The notes under the pieces: generated by a model | What the model was told of the DNA's origin: nothing | The model's database searches: none | Seen by the model: only the letters and a program-made list of their open reading frames with translations | Program-made: the position numbers and the translations under genes | Source: Peptococcaceae bacterium BRH_c23 | Lineage (GTDB): Bacteria; Bacillota_B; Desulfitobacteriia; Desulfitobacteriales; Desulfitobacteriaceae | DNA length: 26,330 nucleotides | Direction of reading: 5' to 3' | Assembly (NCBI GenBank): GCA_000961805.1 | Contig: LADV01000227.1 | Location: 1 to 26,330, forward strand | Shown: positions 16,518-24,907 of the stretch, piece by piece | How positions within the stretch are numbered: position 1 is the first letter of the stretch | Layout of the letters: every line of letters starts with the position of its first letter

Positions 16518-17369
16518 TTAATTCTCACTGTGTGTTTTTTCCATCGGTTGGGAGAATCGGACTAAAAAAGTAGTTCCATCTGGACCAGATTCAAATTCTA
16601 TTAGTGCATTATGCCTACCGGCAATACTGTAACACATCGGCAAGCCCAGACCCGTGCCACTTTCTTTAGTCGTAAAAAATGGGGTCCCAAGTTTAGATAT
16701 ATGTTCTGAATTGATGCCCGGTCCTTCATCTCTAACACTTAAGACTATGTTTTGTCCATCCATAAATGTGCTAATAGTAAGGCACCCATCTGGGGGCATT
16801 GCTTCAAGACCGTTACGGGCAAGGTTTAACACCAGTTGAGTAATTTCATTTGTGTCAATATCCAGATCAGCTAAATCTCCTGGTTCAAAGATACACTTCT
16901 TACCTTGGCTATAGGCATCTGCTAGTAGTAATGGAAATAGGTTAGCTAACAACTTGTTTAAACATTGTCGTTTCAACTCTGTTGGTTTATTCTTGGCTAG
17001 AGATAAAAAACCAGTAATTATCGAGTTGGTTCTATCGAGTTCCTCTATCATTAGGTCGAAATAGCTCTTGTATGTAAGCAAATCAGTTTTGTTCTGGAGC
17101 ATCTGGAGAAAGCCTCTTATTGTAGTTATTGGATTTCGAACTTCGTGTCCAAGACCAGCTGCCAATTGGCCGATGATGTTAAGCCGTTCTAGTTTAGCTA
17201 CTTCATGTTCAATTCGTTCCCTTTTCTCAGTCTCTTGCTTCACTTCCTTTGTTCTTTCATCAACCATTCTTCGAAGGTTAAGTAGTTGTGCCTTTAACTC
17301 TATCAATTCACTTTTCATATTTACAAAGCTTTCCCAATCTTCAATGCTATAGAATCTTAATGTAATCAT
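16518..17369 (-). CDS. Soluble orphan histidine kinase, sporulation-kinase type
   Basis: A 283-residue sensor kinase with no transmembrane segment. A short N-terminal region leads into a coiled coil (about 18-62), then the dimerisation/phosphoacceptor helix with H75 in GHEVRNPITTIRGFL, a sequence typical of KinA-like and Spo0-phosphorelay kinases. The ATPase domain follows, with N-box NLARNGLEAM, G1 box RDEGPGI, and F and G2 boxes PFFTTKESGTGLGLPM. No response regulator is nearby, so the target is elsewhere, possibly Spo0F or Spo0A. ATG 17369 is chosen because GGAG lies 6 bases upstream; an in-frame ATG at 17396 lacks one. What it senses is not visible. Confidence 0.92.
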   Translation of the reverse strand: MITLRFYSIEDWESFVNMKSELIELKAQLLNLRRMVDERTKEVKQETEKRERIEHEVAKLERLNIIGQLAAGLGHEVRNPITTIRGFLQMLQNKTDLLTYKSYFDLMIEELDRTNSIITGFLSLAKNKPTELKRQCLNKLLANLFPLLLADAYSQGKKCIFEPGDLADLDIDTNEITQLVLNLARNGLEAMPPDGCLTISTFMDGQNIVLSVRDEGPGINSEHISKLGTPFFTTKESGTGLGLPMCYSIAGRHNALIEFESGPDGTTFLVRFSQPMEKTHSEN

Positions 17370-17428
17370 GCAAAACTCCATTCCGTCATAATACAATCCT
17401 CTTATACCATGAGGTGGTTAATTCTTGC

Positions 17429-17461
17429 CAGATACCAGGGTCTAACTGAGTTCAGTATCTG
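17429..17461. repeat. Imperfect hairpin upstream of the kinase gene
   Basis: CAGATAC (17429-17435) and GTATCTG (17455-17461) are perfect inverted repeats. Between them, AACT-G-AGTT gives a second nested pairing. It lies 60 bases before the kinase start with no T-run on either side, so an operator or leader structure is more likely than a terminator. Confidence 0.4.
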
Positions 17462-17719
17462 ACGGTTGAATTCCTTCTGAAGAAGAATGACCATTTAGTG
17501 TTACTATCAAAACACATGGCAAAGCAGAAACATTCTTAATCAGCTAATAAACTTCACCTCCAACTATTTCTATATCCGAATTTATTTCATAAATACTTCT
17601 ACATAATATAGATAAATCCTTCAAAATATAGCGCCGTATAGTATCTAATAGCCTGTTAAAATAAACCCTTTACATAATTCCATTTATTACGAAAAAAACT
17701 AAGTATAGTGAAATCCCGC

Positions 17720-17761
17720 TAAAATAACGATAGGCCTCCCGCAGTTACCCCCAAGAGGTCT
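17720..17761 (-). terminator. Weak terminator-like hairpin after the DUF3999 gene
   Basis: On the reverse strand AGACCTC (17761-17755) pairs with GAGGCCT (17738-17732), including one wobble pair, and is followed by ATCGTTATTTT. The loop is 16 bases and the T tract is broken, so termination may be inefficient. Confidence 0.4.
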
Positions 17762-17829
17762 TATTTAGGTTAAATTATTCTTTTATTCCATGAGATAAAC
17801 TGCCAACCAACTGAATTCTTCGCTCTATC

Positions 17830-18711
17830 TTATTTAGGATTCTTTTTCCTTAAACTTAACCCAATGCCTATTATTAATAACAAAGCTAAAGCGGAAATCG
17901 TGAGGTTAAAAAGCAGTTTGTAATTCGTTGGACTCTCCGGTAGTTGCGTCTTAGGTGGGGTTGAAACTTCTGCTCCCAACGTAGCGGGAATCAGAGTTTC
18001 CTTTTTTACGGTAGTTTTATAATCCATGATATCGTAGTGGGGTGAGTTGATAGCGTTGTTTCCATAAGCTAATCGATAATGAGTGTTTCCTAAATCCTTA
18101 AAGATCAGTTTGTTGAGATAGTAGCTGATCCTTACGGACTTCAGATTAATGGGTTTATCATCACGGTTATGGATAACGAGTTGGAGTTGATCGACGGGGT
18201 TAGTATCCGACCACACGATATCCTTTTTAATTGGAAGAGAAGGGTCTAAGGGGAGATTTGCAAGTCTTCCTTCTAAGAGATACCGTTTCGTCTCACCGTT
18301 TAGTCCATAAAGGGCGTAATTCCGTTCAAACATGTCGTTAGTGTTTAATTCTAAGCGAAAGGCAAAAAGATGGTTCACCTCAATCGTAATCACTGTATCG
18401 TTTCTCACCTGAGTTATGACAAAGGGGGCTTCTTCAGAAGATTGAATAAAGCTTTCTTTTTCTTTGGAAGTCGCTGCATCACGGATCGAGTCGAGGAAAT
18501 AAGGGACTTCTTCGTCCGTTTCATCAAAAATCCTTATGTCCTGAAGCTGGTTACTGTGGGCATAGACCTCTTTATCCAATACAACGAATTTATACCCAGG
18601 CGAGTTATCCGTTTGAATTGGTTTCGAATATAGAAAACTGTTCTCAGCGTACGCGGGTGCCACAAGCAGAAAAGTGCTAAGTAGGATAGTAATGATAAGT
18701 TTATGCATCAT
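17830..18711 (-). CDS. Exported DUF3999-like protein with C-terminal membrane anchor
   Basis: A 293-residue protein with a signal peptide (ITILLSTFLLVAPAYA, cleavage after AYA), an extracytoplasmic mostly beta region, a proline-rich linker (about 245-260) and a C-terminal transmembrane helix ending in RKKNPK. The arrangement and its position after a DUF2339 gene match the DUF3999/DUF2339 pairing seen in other bacteria; I infer DUF3999 from that and general pattern, not from a search. Its first codons overlap the end of the DUF2339 gene (ATGATGCATAA), so the two are translationally coupled. It probably forms an envelope complex with the DUF2339 protein. Function unknown. Confidence 0.7.
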   Translation of the reverse strand: MMHKLIITILLSTFLLVAPAYAENSFLYSKPIQTDNSPGYKFVVLDKEVYAHSNQLQDIRIFDETDEEVPYFLDSIRDAATSKEKESFIQSSEEAPFVITQVRNDTVITIEVNHLFAFRLELNTNDMFERNYALYGLNGETKRYLLEGRLANLPLDPSLPIKKDIVWSDTNPVDQLQLVIHNRDDKPINLKSVRISYYLNKLIFKDLGNTHYRLAYGNNAINSPHYDIMDYKTTVKKETLIPATLGAEVSTPPKTQLPESPTNYKLLFNLTISALALLLIIGIGLSLRKKNPK

Positions 18712-21208
18712 AAGTCACTGCTTGAATCTTGCTCATTTTTTGGTACGCATAGGAGATCAGCAGGGCAATGGCTCCAATCCCGAAGAAGGAAATGATTCTG
18801 CCCAACGTATCAAGACCCGCCAAATCCACGAGAAAGAGTTTAACACAGACCAAAAGTGCTAATCCCAAACCTGCCCGACGAATAAGAACATAGTTCCTAT
18901 TAAATCCATAGCGTATGAAGGCAAAGGCATACCCCATATACATCACGTTTAAGGCAAAATTGATATAACGTACCCAATAGAATTGACCCGTTAAAAAGCA
19001 TGAACTCGTAATAAGCAAGTAACCCGCCAAGACAACGGGATATATCTCTAAATTGAGTTTTACTAAGGCTAATACGCGGAGTACAGATTCTTTTAAACTC
19101 ATAAACGCTAAACCATTCAGCCCGACTAAAACAATCAGAGAGAGTATCTCTAACAAAAGGTTGGGGTGGGTTAAATTAAAAACACGGGTCACAGCATTCA
19201 TAAGAATTATTCCACCTGCGAAACCTACAGATAATCCTGTGACAGCCCAGAGAATTACTTTGTCATGGAGCCAACTCGTCTTTTGAAGAACTTTTATATA
19301 GAGATAAATAGCTAAAAAAAACACCACCGCATGGTAAAACGTTTCATTATAGATCTGTTGCAAGTAGTTTTCGAATAAATATCGCAATTCATCTATTATA
19401 TAAATTAAGACTCTTGCAAGGGCAAGATACTTAAAGATATCTAAGAAAGTATACTTCCAAGTGAAGAGGTAGTTTCTATGCCTTCCTGTGACGAAGTAGG
19501 AATATAGTAAGAAAACAGAACTTGCCACCATCAGCAAATAGGTTATGTGATAATACTGTTGATAAAAAAAGGGTTTAATAAAGAAATTGCAGTACGCCAA
19601 AAGATAAGCAATCCAACCCATCCGCTCAAGTAAGTTACTTTTGATTTTTAGGGCAAAAAGGATAAGGATAAGACTTTCGGTCACCCACCCTAAACTAAGC
19701 CATACATAGCCGAATTGAAAAGGGATTATAAGAAACGAGAAGGTTAACGAAGAGATATAGAACAACCAGACAGTGTTAGCGTCATGTTTAGGTATTTTCT
19801 TCTCAACCCCCTTGGCTAAGACAAAATAGATTGCGCAGAATGCGAGAGAGAGGATTCCTTTATAATCCTTGAGTAAGGGATCTCCTGCAAATAACAGATA
19901 GGTAATGATAGAAGTAAGTAAGGTATTAATCCCTAAAACCAAAATATCTGCAGGAATTAATTTGCCAAAGTTCGCTTTCAATGGGTTTAATAGGAACATT
20001 GTAGTGTACATCAGAAAGATGGCAAAGCTGTAGAAGATATTAATATAGACATTTTGACTAAATTCAAGGGTTGCCAAAAAGAAAAGCATACCGGATATGA
20101 AACTAAAGTATTTCACACTATTCCACTTCTTAAAGGTGGATGTCGCCATAATAGAAGAATTGAGCATTAGAACATAGGCGACGAGGAGAAGTGAGGACAG
20201 ATCTCCAATATCTGAGACGGTGAAGTGATAGAGAAATACTGGTAAGTACCCTCCAAGTAAGGCGAAGACGCTGATGGTTCTGGAGCGATATCGTTGAACC
20301 AACAGGACGGAAGCCATGGAAACTAGGAAGGATAAGCCAAGGGCAACAGGCGGGGTAATAATTTCTAAAACAAAATAACTAATCAGGATTGAGCTGTACA
20401 ATCCGCCAACTCCAATGGAAATAACCCCTTTGGCAAATTGGTTATAGGCTTTTCTCATTAGAAATTCCCCAATGACTAAAAACAGGGAACTAATTAAGAA
20501 GATAGAAACACCTTTGGCATAGCCCCCTAACCAATGACTATATGAGTATTTAGCGAACGTCATGATGCCTAGCAGAATCAAAAATGCCCCAATCCAGTTA
20601 AGCCAATTAAGTCCAAATTTAAGTTCAAAGTTGTTATTGCGAAGTCGTTTCTGGAAAACCTCTTCACTCACCGTTTCCTGAGCCAAATCCGTATAGGAGG
20701 CTGCAACACTCTCTTTAAGCTGACTCGTGTTTGAGGAGAAAAGTGTGGATTGGTTTTTGACGGCGTTCTTCACTTTGACTTGAAGGGCTGTGATCTCTTG
20801 CAGCACCTCTCTTTTATTTAATTCTAGGACAGTTTCCGTTTCCTTAAAAATGTCGTTTATCTTACCTAAAGCCGTTTGCTCTAAAGCTCGCAGCAAGTTC
20901 TGCCCTTTCAATTCGGAGGATAAGAAGTAATTATCGATTTTCTGTTTGGAGAGTTTAAGGATTTGCAGTTTTTCATCAAGAATAAGTTCTGATAAGGATG
21001 TTTTTAACTGAGAATTTTCCTGAGTAAGTTTCTGAATATTGGTTTGTAACTCGGATATCAATCTTTTGCTTTTTTCTAATTCGCTTAGCAATTCCTTGTT
21101 ATAAGCTAGGACTTCATCCGTCTTATAATTGGCAATTACCTTATCGAAATCATTCGTAAAATCATAATATTTCTCTAAAAGCTGTTGTAAATCATCTTGT
21201 TTGCTCAA
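18701..21208 (-). CDS. Large polytopic membrane protein, DUF2339 family
   Basis: An 835-residue protein. Residues 1 to about 175 are cytoplasmic, charged and coiled-coil-like (LEKSKRLISELQTNIQKLTQ). After LKFGLNWLNWIGAFLILLGI come roughly 25 closely packed hydrophobic helices to the C terminus. This long, repetitive membrane architecture with the KFGLNWLNWIGA entry fits DUF2339. No catalytic residues can be pointed out. A role in cell-envelope polymer handling or export has been guessed for such proteins but is not established. It overlaps the DUF3999-like gene by 11 bases and lies 49 bases after a C39-like peptidase gene, all on one strand, forming a probable three-gene operon. Confidence 0.85.
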   Translation of the reverse strand: MSKQDDLQQLLEKYYDFTNDFDKVIANYKTDEVLAYNKELLSELEKSKRLISELQTNIQKLTQENSQLKTSLSELILDEKLQILKLSKQKIDNYFLSSELKGQNLLRALEQTALGKINDIFKETETVLELNKREVLQEITALQVKVKNAVKNQSTLFSSNTSQLKESVAASYTDLAQETVSEEVFQKRLRNNNFELKFGLNWLNWIGAFLILLGIMTFAKYSYSHWLGGYAKGVSIFLISSLFLVIGEFLMRKAYNQFAKGVISIGVGGLYSSILISYFVLEIITPPVALGLSFLVSMASVLLVQRYRSRTISVFALLGGYLPVFLYHFTVSDIGDLSSLLLVAYVLMLNSSIMATSTFKKWNSVKYFSFISGMLFFLATLEFSQNVYINIFYSFAIFLMYTTMFLLNPLKANFGKLIPADILVLGINTLLTSIITYLLFAGDPLLKDYKGILSLAFCAIYFVLAKGVEKKIPKHDANTVWLFYISSLTFSFLIIPFQFGYVWLSLGWVTESLILILFALKIKSNLLERMGWIAYLLAYCNFFIKPFFYQQYYHITYLLMVASSVFLLYSYFVTGRHRNYLFTWKYTFLDIFKYLALARVLIYIIDELRYLFENYLQQIYNETFYHAVVFFLAIYLYIKVLQKTSWLHDKVILWAVTGLSVGFAGGIILMNAVTRVFNLTHPNLLLEILSLIVLVGLNGLAFMSLKESVLRVLALVKLNLEIYPVVLAGYLLITSSCFLTGQFYWVRYINFALNVMYMGYAFAFIRYGFNRNYVLIRRAGLGLALLVCVKLFLVDLAGLDTLGRIISFFGIGAIALLISYAYQKMSKIQAVTYDA

Positions 21209-21257
21209 GAATACACCACCTTTCTTGTTAGTTATTATATTGATGTCACAATGTTTC

Positions 21258-21875
21258 TCACACCGTTATATAAACGTGATTGAAAACTGGTAACCCATTG
21301 CTCCACCATTTTAAGAAATAGTCTTTTGTCATAGTCCTATTTCCTGGCAGCTCAGCATTTTCGTCATTACCCTTGTTGGAATCGACGAAATATAGCTCAC
21401 TTTTATCATCATCAAATCCTACTAATGTCATATAATGCTGCCAAAAGAGCCCATTACCAACCAAAACGATAACCGGGGTAGTCTCTTGAACAAGTCTAGC
21501 TTTAAGTGAAGACATGTCCCCTTTATAAATCATTGGTTTTAGTCCCTGGGACTGAAGATATGTTAGTATACCCTTCGGTAAAACATACCCCGAAATAGGG
21601 ATTTTGAAAGGAATCTTAGCATAAACCTCTATACCTTTAGCTTGTTCACCTAAGTTTCTTAGAACAAAAGCAGCAGAATACGCTGCACACTGGTTTTTCC
21701 CTTGAAGTTCGAAGCTGGTATATATAGGTACGGCAAATCTCTTCTGCGAGACAAATGAAATGGAGTCTTTGATTGGAAACGGAGATAGACTATAAATCGT
21801 TCCGACCAAAAGAAAACACATAACCGTTACCAATATAATCCATTTTATCTTAACACGGAAAAATTCAGACCTCAT
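21258..21875 (-). CDS. Membrane-tethered C39-like cysteine peptidase
   Basis: A 205-residue protein with one N-terminal transmembrane/signal segment (about 11-30) and an external papain-like domain of the C39-like type (peptidase_C39_2, PF13529). A likely oxyanion Q62 and nucleophile C63 lie in GKNQCAAYSAAFVL, the His is H148 in QHYMTLVGFD, and the third residue is D165 in YFVDSNKG. ATG 21875 is chosen because GGAGG lies 5-6 bases upstream; the in-frame GTG at 21881 abuts that site. No partner peptide is visible nearby. It may process an exported protein or peptide handled by the DUF2339/DUF3999 proteins encoded next. This link is inference from gene order. Confidence 0.8.
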   Translation of the reverse strand: MRSEFFRVKIKWIILVTVMCFLLVGTIYSLSPFPIKDSISFVSQKRFAVPIYTSFELQGKNQCAAYSAAFVLRNLGEQAKGIEVYAKIPFKIPISGYVLPKGILTYLQSQGLKPMIYKGDMSSLKARLVQETTPVIVLVGNGLFWQHYMTLVGFDDDKSELYFVDSNKGNDENAELPGNRTMTKDYFLKWWSNGLPVFNHVYITV

Positions 21876-22441
21876 ATCCACCTCCGAAATTGTGAATTCG
21901 CCTTATAATCCGTTATCAGCGTCGTTAAGGTCGCGATAATTGCCACGGCCGACAAAATGCTAAAGGATGATCTATGGAATTTTATCCTAATCAGCAGCCA
22001 TTTTCTGGTGTTAACTAACTATTCTATGTGGACTTAGATATACCTTTTATTTACTTACCTTTTTTCAAGCTTACATCACACAGGTCAGCTTTGCTCCCGA
22101 GCGTTTTGCCCGAGAGGTCTTGTAGAATTAGGTCCTCTCCTTTATCATATTTTTTTGAAATTTTCTTTCCATTTTTTCTATACGATAAACTCAACAAATT
22201 CCCTTGTGGTAGTTTATGGGTATGGGTAATAAGTTTAAAAAATAAATGCAATGCTGCACGTTAGCAATAATAGCTTAGTCTACCAATAAATAATTTTTGG
22301 TGCTAAATAGCAAAAAAGCTCAGCAGAATTTACTGCTAGGCCTATCGTTTTTATTGATTATTTGCACTAGTTTAGACACTGTGCAACACTCCATTTCAGG
22401 TATCGGCGAATTTTCTCTATAGCGTTAATATACTAAAAAGA
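21876..22441. other. Intergenic region between the hyd operon and the C39-like gene
   Basis: A 566-base region with no convincing gene. A lysine-rich 66-codon reverse frame (22051-22251) has only a TTG start and no ribosome-binding site. The region contains a repeated CCCGAG, a small hairpin (GAGAGG 22112-22117 with CCTCTC 22134-22139) and the terminator at 22312-22350. The promoter of the C39-like operon should lie in 21880-22020 but no clear one was seen. Confidence 0.5.
22312..22350. terminator. Intrinsic terminator after the hyd operon
   Basis: GCTCAGCAG (22318-22326) pairs with CTGCTAGGC (22333-22341) around a 6-base loop, with one mismatch and one wobble. Read on the reverse strand it is followed by TTTTTT (22317-22312), so it terminates transcripts from hydE about 100 bases after its stop. 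A T-rich tract at 22346-22353 on the plus side means it could also work in the other direction. Confidence 0.75.
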
Positions 22442-23497
22442 TTACACTTCAATAAACCTCCAACTATCCCCTCTACCCAGATCCACTTCAAAGCCCGCCG
22501 ACTGAATTCTCCGCTCTATGCAATATCGGCAATCTTCCGGATGATCGTCCCCACAAATCTTGTTTTCGTAAAGTGCGTATTGTTTTCTGACTGACGTTGG
22601 AGTAATAATCGGCATAACGACATTAGCGCCCGCTTTCAAGGCAAGCTCCCTGCCTTGCGGATGCAGAGTGCCAAGTGCCGTCGTGGCAGGAATCAGGCTC
22701 TCCGGAATAAGTAACCGCGCCAGTGCCACCATCACTAATGTATCTTTAAGCGTTCCGCCCTTTTCTGCACCCAGAGGCGTCTCACTGTGAGGAATAAAGG
22801 GCCCGATTCCGATCATGTCCGGACAGAGTTCCTTTAAATATCGCAAGTCCTCTGCCAAATCAGCGAACGTTTGTCCGGGAAGCCCCACCATAAACCCGGC
22901 TCCCACTTGGTAGCCAATCTCCTTTAAAGAACTTAAACAGGTCCGGCGCTCCTCAAAGCTCATCATCGGGTGTAATTTTTCATACAGTTCTTTCGAAGCC
23001 GTTTCGTGACGCATCAGAAAGCGATCTGCACCGGCGGTAAAGAGCCTTTGATAAGTTCCCACTCTCCGTTCGCCGATCGATAGCGTGATGGCTACCTCTG
23101 GATAACGTCTTTTGATCTCTTGAATCAAAGAACTGAGGATCTCCTCTGTATACCAAAGGTCTTCACCACTTTGCAAGACAAACGTCCGATAACCTAATTC
23201 ATACCCTTGATCACAGCAACCTAAGATTTCTTCCGGGGTTAACCGATAACGTTTTACCTTCGCATTGGAAGCTCGAATTCCGCAATACAGGCAATCTTGA
23301 CGGCAAATATTTGAAAACTCAATAAGTCCTCTCAAGTAAACTTTATTCCCATAATACGCCTGTTTCGTCTTTAGTGCGTAGTTATTGAGGACCTCTCTAT
23401 CCTCATGAGTTATGTTTTCTAAGAGGTACGTGATTTCCTCGTTAGAGAGATCGTTCGTTAGATAGATTTTCTCTAATAGATTTTGCATGATACTCAT
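22442..23497 (-). CDS. hydE: [FeFe]-hydrogenase maturation radical SAM protein HydE
   Basis: A 351-residue radical SAM enzyme for assembly of the hydrogenase H-cluster; in the established pathway HydE acts on the HydG-made Fe(CO)2CN-cysteine synthon. The SAM-binding cluster motif is CRQDCLYC (C65, C69, C72). Other family segments are LQSGED, GLPGQTF and GIGPFIPHSETPLG. The C-terminal C315, C323, C326 set (CxxxxxxxCxxC) corresponds to the accessory Fe-S site seen in some HydE proteins such as that of Thermotoga. ATG 23497 is chosen because GGAGGAGGGGG lies just upstream; the frame stays open to 23542. It is separated from hydF by 106 bases containing a large palindrome. Confidence 0.96.
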   Translation of the reverse strand: MSIMQNLLEKIYLTNDLSNEEITYLLENITHEDREVLNNYALKTKQAYYGNKVYLRGLIEFSNICRQDCLYCGIRASNAKVKRYRLTPEEILGCCDQGYELGYRTFVLQSGEDLWYTEEILSSLIQEIKRRYPEVAITLSIGERRVGTYQRLFTAGADRFLMRHETASKELYEKLHPMMSFEERRTCLSSLKEIGYQVGAGFMVGLPGQTFADLAEDLRYLKELCPDMIGIGPFIPHSETPLGAEKGGTLKDTLVMVALARLLIPESLIPATTALGTLHPQGRELALKAGANVVMPIITPTSVRKQYALYENKICGDDHPEDCRYCIERRIQSAGFEVDLGRGDSWRFIEV

Positions 23498-23542
23498 GAA
23501 ACCACCCCCTCCTCCAGTGTAATTCATATAACCGTGAAACAC

Positions 23543-23596
23543 GGGGACAGTTGCGTTGTTTCAGGAAATGGAAGGTGAAACAAGGCAACTGTCCCC
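23543..23596. repeat. REP-like palindrome between hydF and hydE
   Basis: GGGGACAGTTGCGTTGTTTC (23543-23562) and GAAACAAGGCAACTGTCCCC (23577-23596) are inverted repeats matching at 19 of 20 positions around a 14-base loop. The GGGGACAG outer ends resemble REP/MITE-like palindromes associated with REP-associated tyrosine (Y1) transposases. It begins 8 bases past the hydF stop and lies before the hydE ribosome-binding site, so it may change mRNA stability or the HydE:HydF ratio. There is no T-run for strong termination. Confidence 0.8.
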
Positions 23597-23603
23597 CCGC
23601 CCT

Positions 23604-24890
23604 TTAGCTTAGCTCTTCTTCCAAGATCATCTTAGCCAGTGGGAAAGGTTCAAGCGCTCTTGGCAGTAATCCCTGAATATAGGCTATGAGAATTCCGAAA
23701 TTCACAATGGGTACCTTCAGATCTTTGGCACGTTCTACTCTGCTGAGCATCCCTGTTCTGTTCATCATACAAGCTCCGCAATGTACTATAAGGGCATATT
23801 TCTTGACGTCTTCCGTAAAGGTAATACCCGCAGAGAATTCAAATTCTATTTGCTTTCCTGTTCTCTGACGTATCCATCTGGGTATCTTCACACTACCAAT
23901 ATCATCCGATTGCCGGTGGTGGGTACACCCTTCTGCAATTAAAACCTTGTCGCCATCCTTAAGCGTTTCGATAGCCTTGGCACCTTTAATAAATTCTGTT
24001 AAATCTCCTTTTTGCCTGGCAAATAAGATTGAAAATGAGGTCATTAAAACATCCTTGGGGGTATCGGCGGCAACCTTTAAAAAAACTTGTGAATCCGTGA
24101 TAACCAGCTTTGGTTTATTGACCAAATTATTTAAAGTTTCTCTTAGTTCGTATTCTTTGGTAACAACCGCCATAGCATCGCTTTCTAAGATGTCTCTAAT
24201 CGTCTGTTGTTGGGGAAGGATTAATCTTCCTTTGGGGGCCGCTTTATCAATCGGAGTAACAAGCACCACAAAATCACCGGGGTTAATTAAATCCCCTACA
24301 ATTTTAAATTTATCTTCAGCCTCAGGAATAACTGAGATAATTGCATTTTTCAATTCTTTAATTCCCTGCTTTTTAAGAGCTGAGACAGCAACGACCGGGG
24401 TGTTTAGTTCTTCTTGGAGACTACTTGCTCTTATTTCTCGATCTTCAACTTCGATTTCATCTTCCTCTTCGTTTTTGTTTTTATTTCCGTTCTCAAGAGT
24501 ATCCATCTTATTTAAAACTACGATCAGGGGTTTCTTCTTTTCCTTAAATCTATCCATAATAAGCCGATCCTCGTTACTGATTCCTACCTTGATATCTACA
24601 ATAAGTAGTGCCACATCAGTAATATCGAGAACTTCCAAGGTCTTCTTTAGCCTGAGCTCTCCTAATTCCCCTACATCGTCTATTCCTGCTGTATCGATGA
24701 TCACACATGGTCCTATGGGCAATATCTCCATTGTTTTAAAAACCGGGTCAGTCGTTGTACCTTTAACTTCCGATACTATAGCCGTTTCCTGCCCTGTAAT
24801 GGCGTTGATCACGCTGGATTTCCCTGCATTCCTCAAGCCAAATAGTGCTAAATGTATTCTGACACCTCTGGGCGTTTCATTTAAGCTCAT
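23604..24890 (-). CDS. hydF: [FeFe]-hydrogenase maturation GTPase HydF
   Basis: A 428-residue scaffold that carries the diiron precursor and delivers it to the hydrogenase. The N-terminal GTPase domain has Walker A GLRNAGKS (18-25), a DTAG switch II, NKMD and VSAL. The C-terminal Fe-S domain has the family motif CxH...HCxxC: C322, H324, then C371 and C374 after H370. An acidic stretch (NKNEEEDEIEVEDRE) interrupts the GTPase domain just after NKMD. The ATG at 24890 is chosen because GGAGGG is correctly spaced, whereas the frame open to 24911 overlaps aspA. It is 17 bases downstream of aspA and surely cotranscribed with it. Confidence 0.96.
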   Translation of the reverse strand: MSLNETPRGVRIHLALFGLRNAGKSSVINAITGQETAIVSEVKGTTTDPVFKTMEILPIGPCVIIDTAGIDDVGELGELRLKKTLEVLDITDVALLIVDIKVGISNEDRLIMDRFKEKKKPLIVVLNKMDTLENGNKNKNEEEDEIEVEDREIRASSLQEELNTPVVAVSALKKQGIKELKNAIISVIPEAEDKFKIVGDLINPGDFVVLVTPIDKAAPKGRLILPQQQTIRDILESDAMAVVTKEYELRETLNNLVNKPKLVITDSQVFLKVAADTPKDVLMTSFSILFARQKGDLTEFIKGAKAIETLKDGDKVLIAEGCTHHRQSDDIGSVKIPRWIRQRTGKQIEFEFSAGITFTEDVKKYALIVHCGACMMNRTGMLSRVERAKDLKVPIVNFGILIAYIQGLLPRALEPFPLAKMILEEELS

Positions 24891-24907
24891 GATATCCCTC
24901 CGCACGA

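Larger units (their letters stand above)
17370..17829. other. Intergenic region between the kinase and the DUF3999 gene
   Basis: An AT-rich 460-base stretch with no plausible gene. It holds an inverted repeat (17429-17461) upstream of the kinase and a weak terminator-like hairpin (17732-17761) downstream of the DUF3999-like gene. Nothing else was recognised. Confidence 0.5.

Noticed and set aside
17722..17738. Shared 12-base word AGGCCTATCGTT here and at about 22338-22349, both near terminator-like hairpins
   Set aside because: A 12-base match is expected by chance in a window this size, and the two copies are in opposite orientation relative to the genes they follow.
22051..22251. Reverse-strand 66-codon lysine-rich frame in the gap before the C39-like gene
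   Set aside because: It has only a TTG start, no ribosome-binding site, and it overlaps hairpin-forming sequence. No recognisable features.
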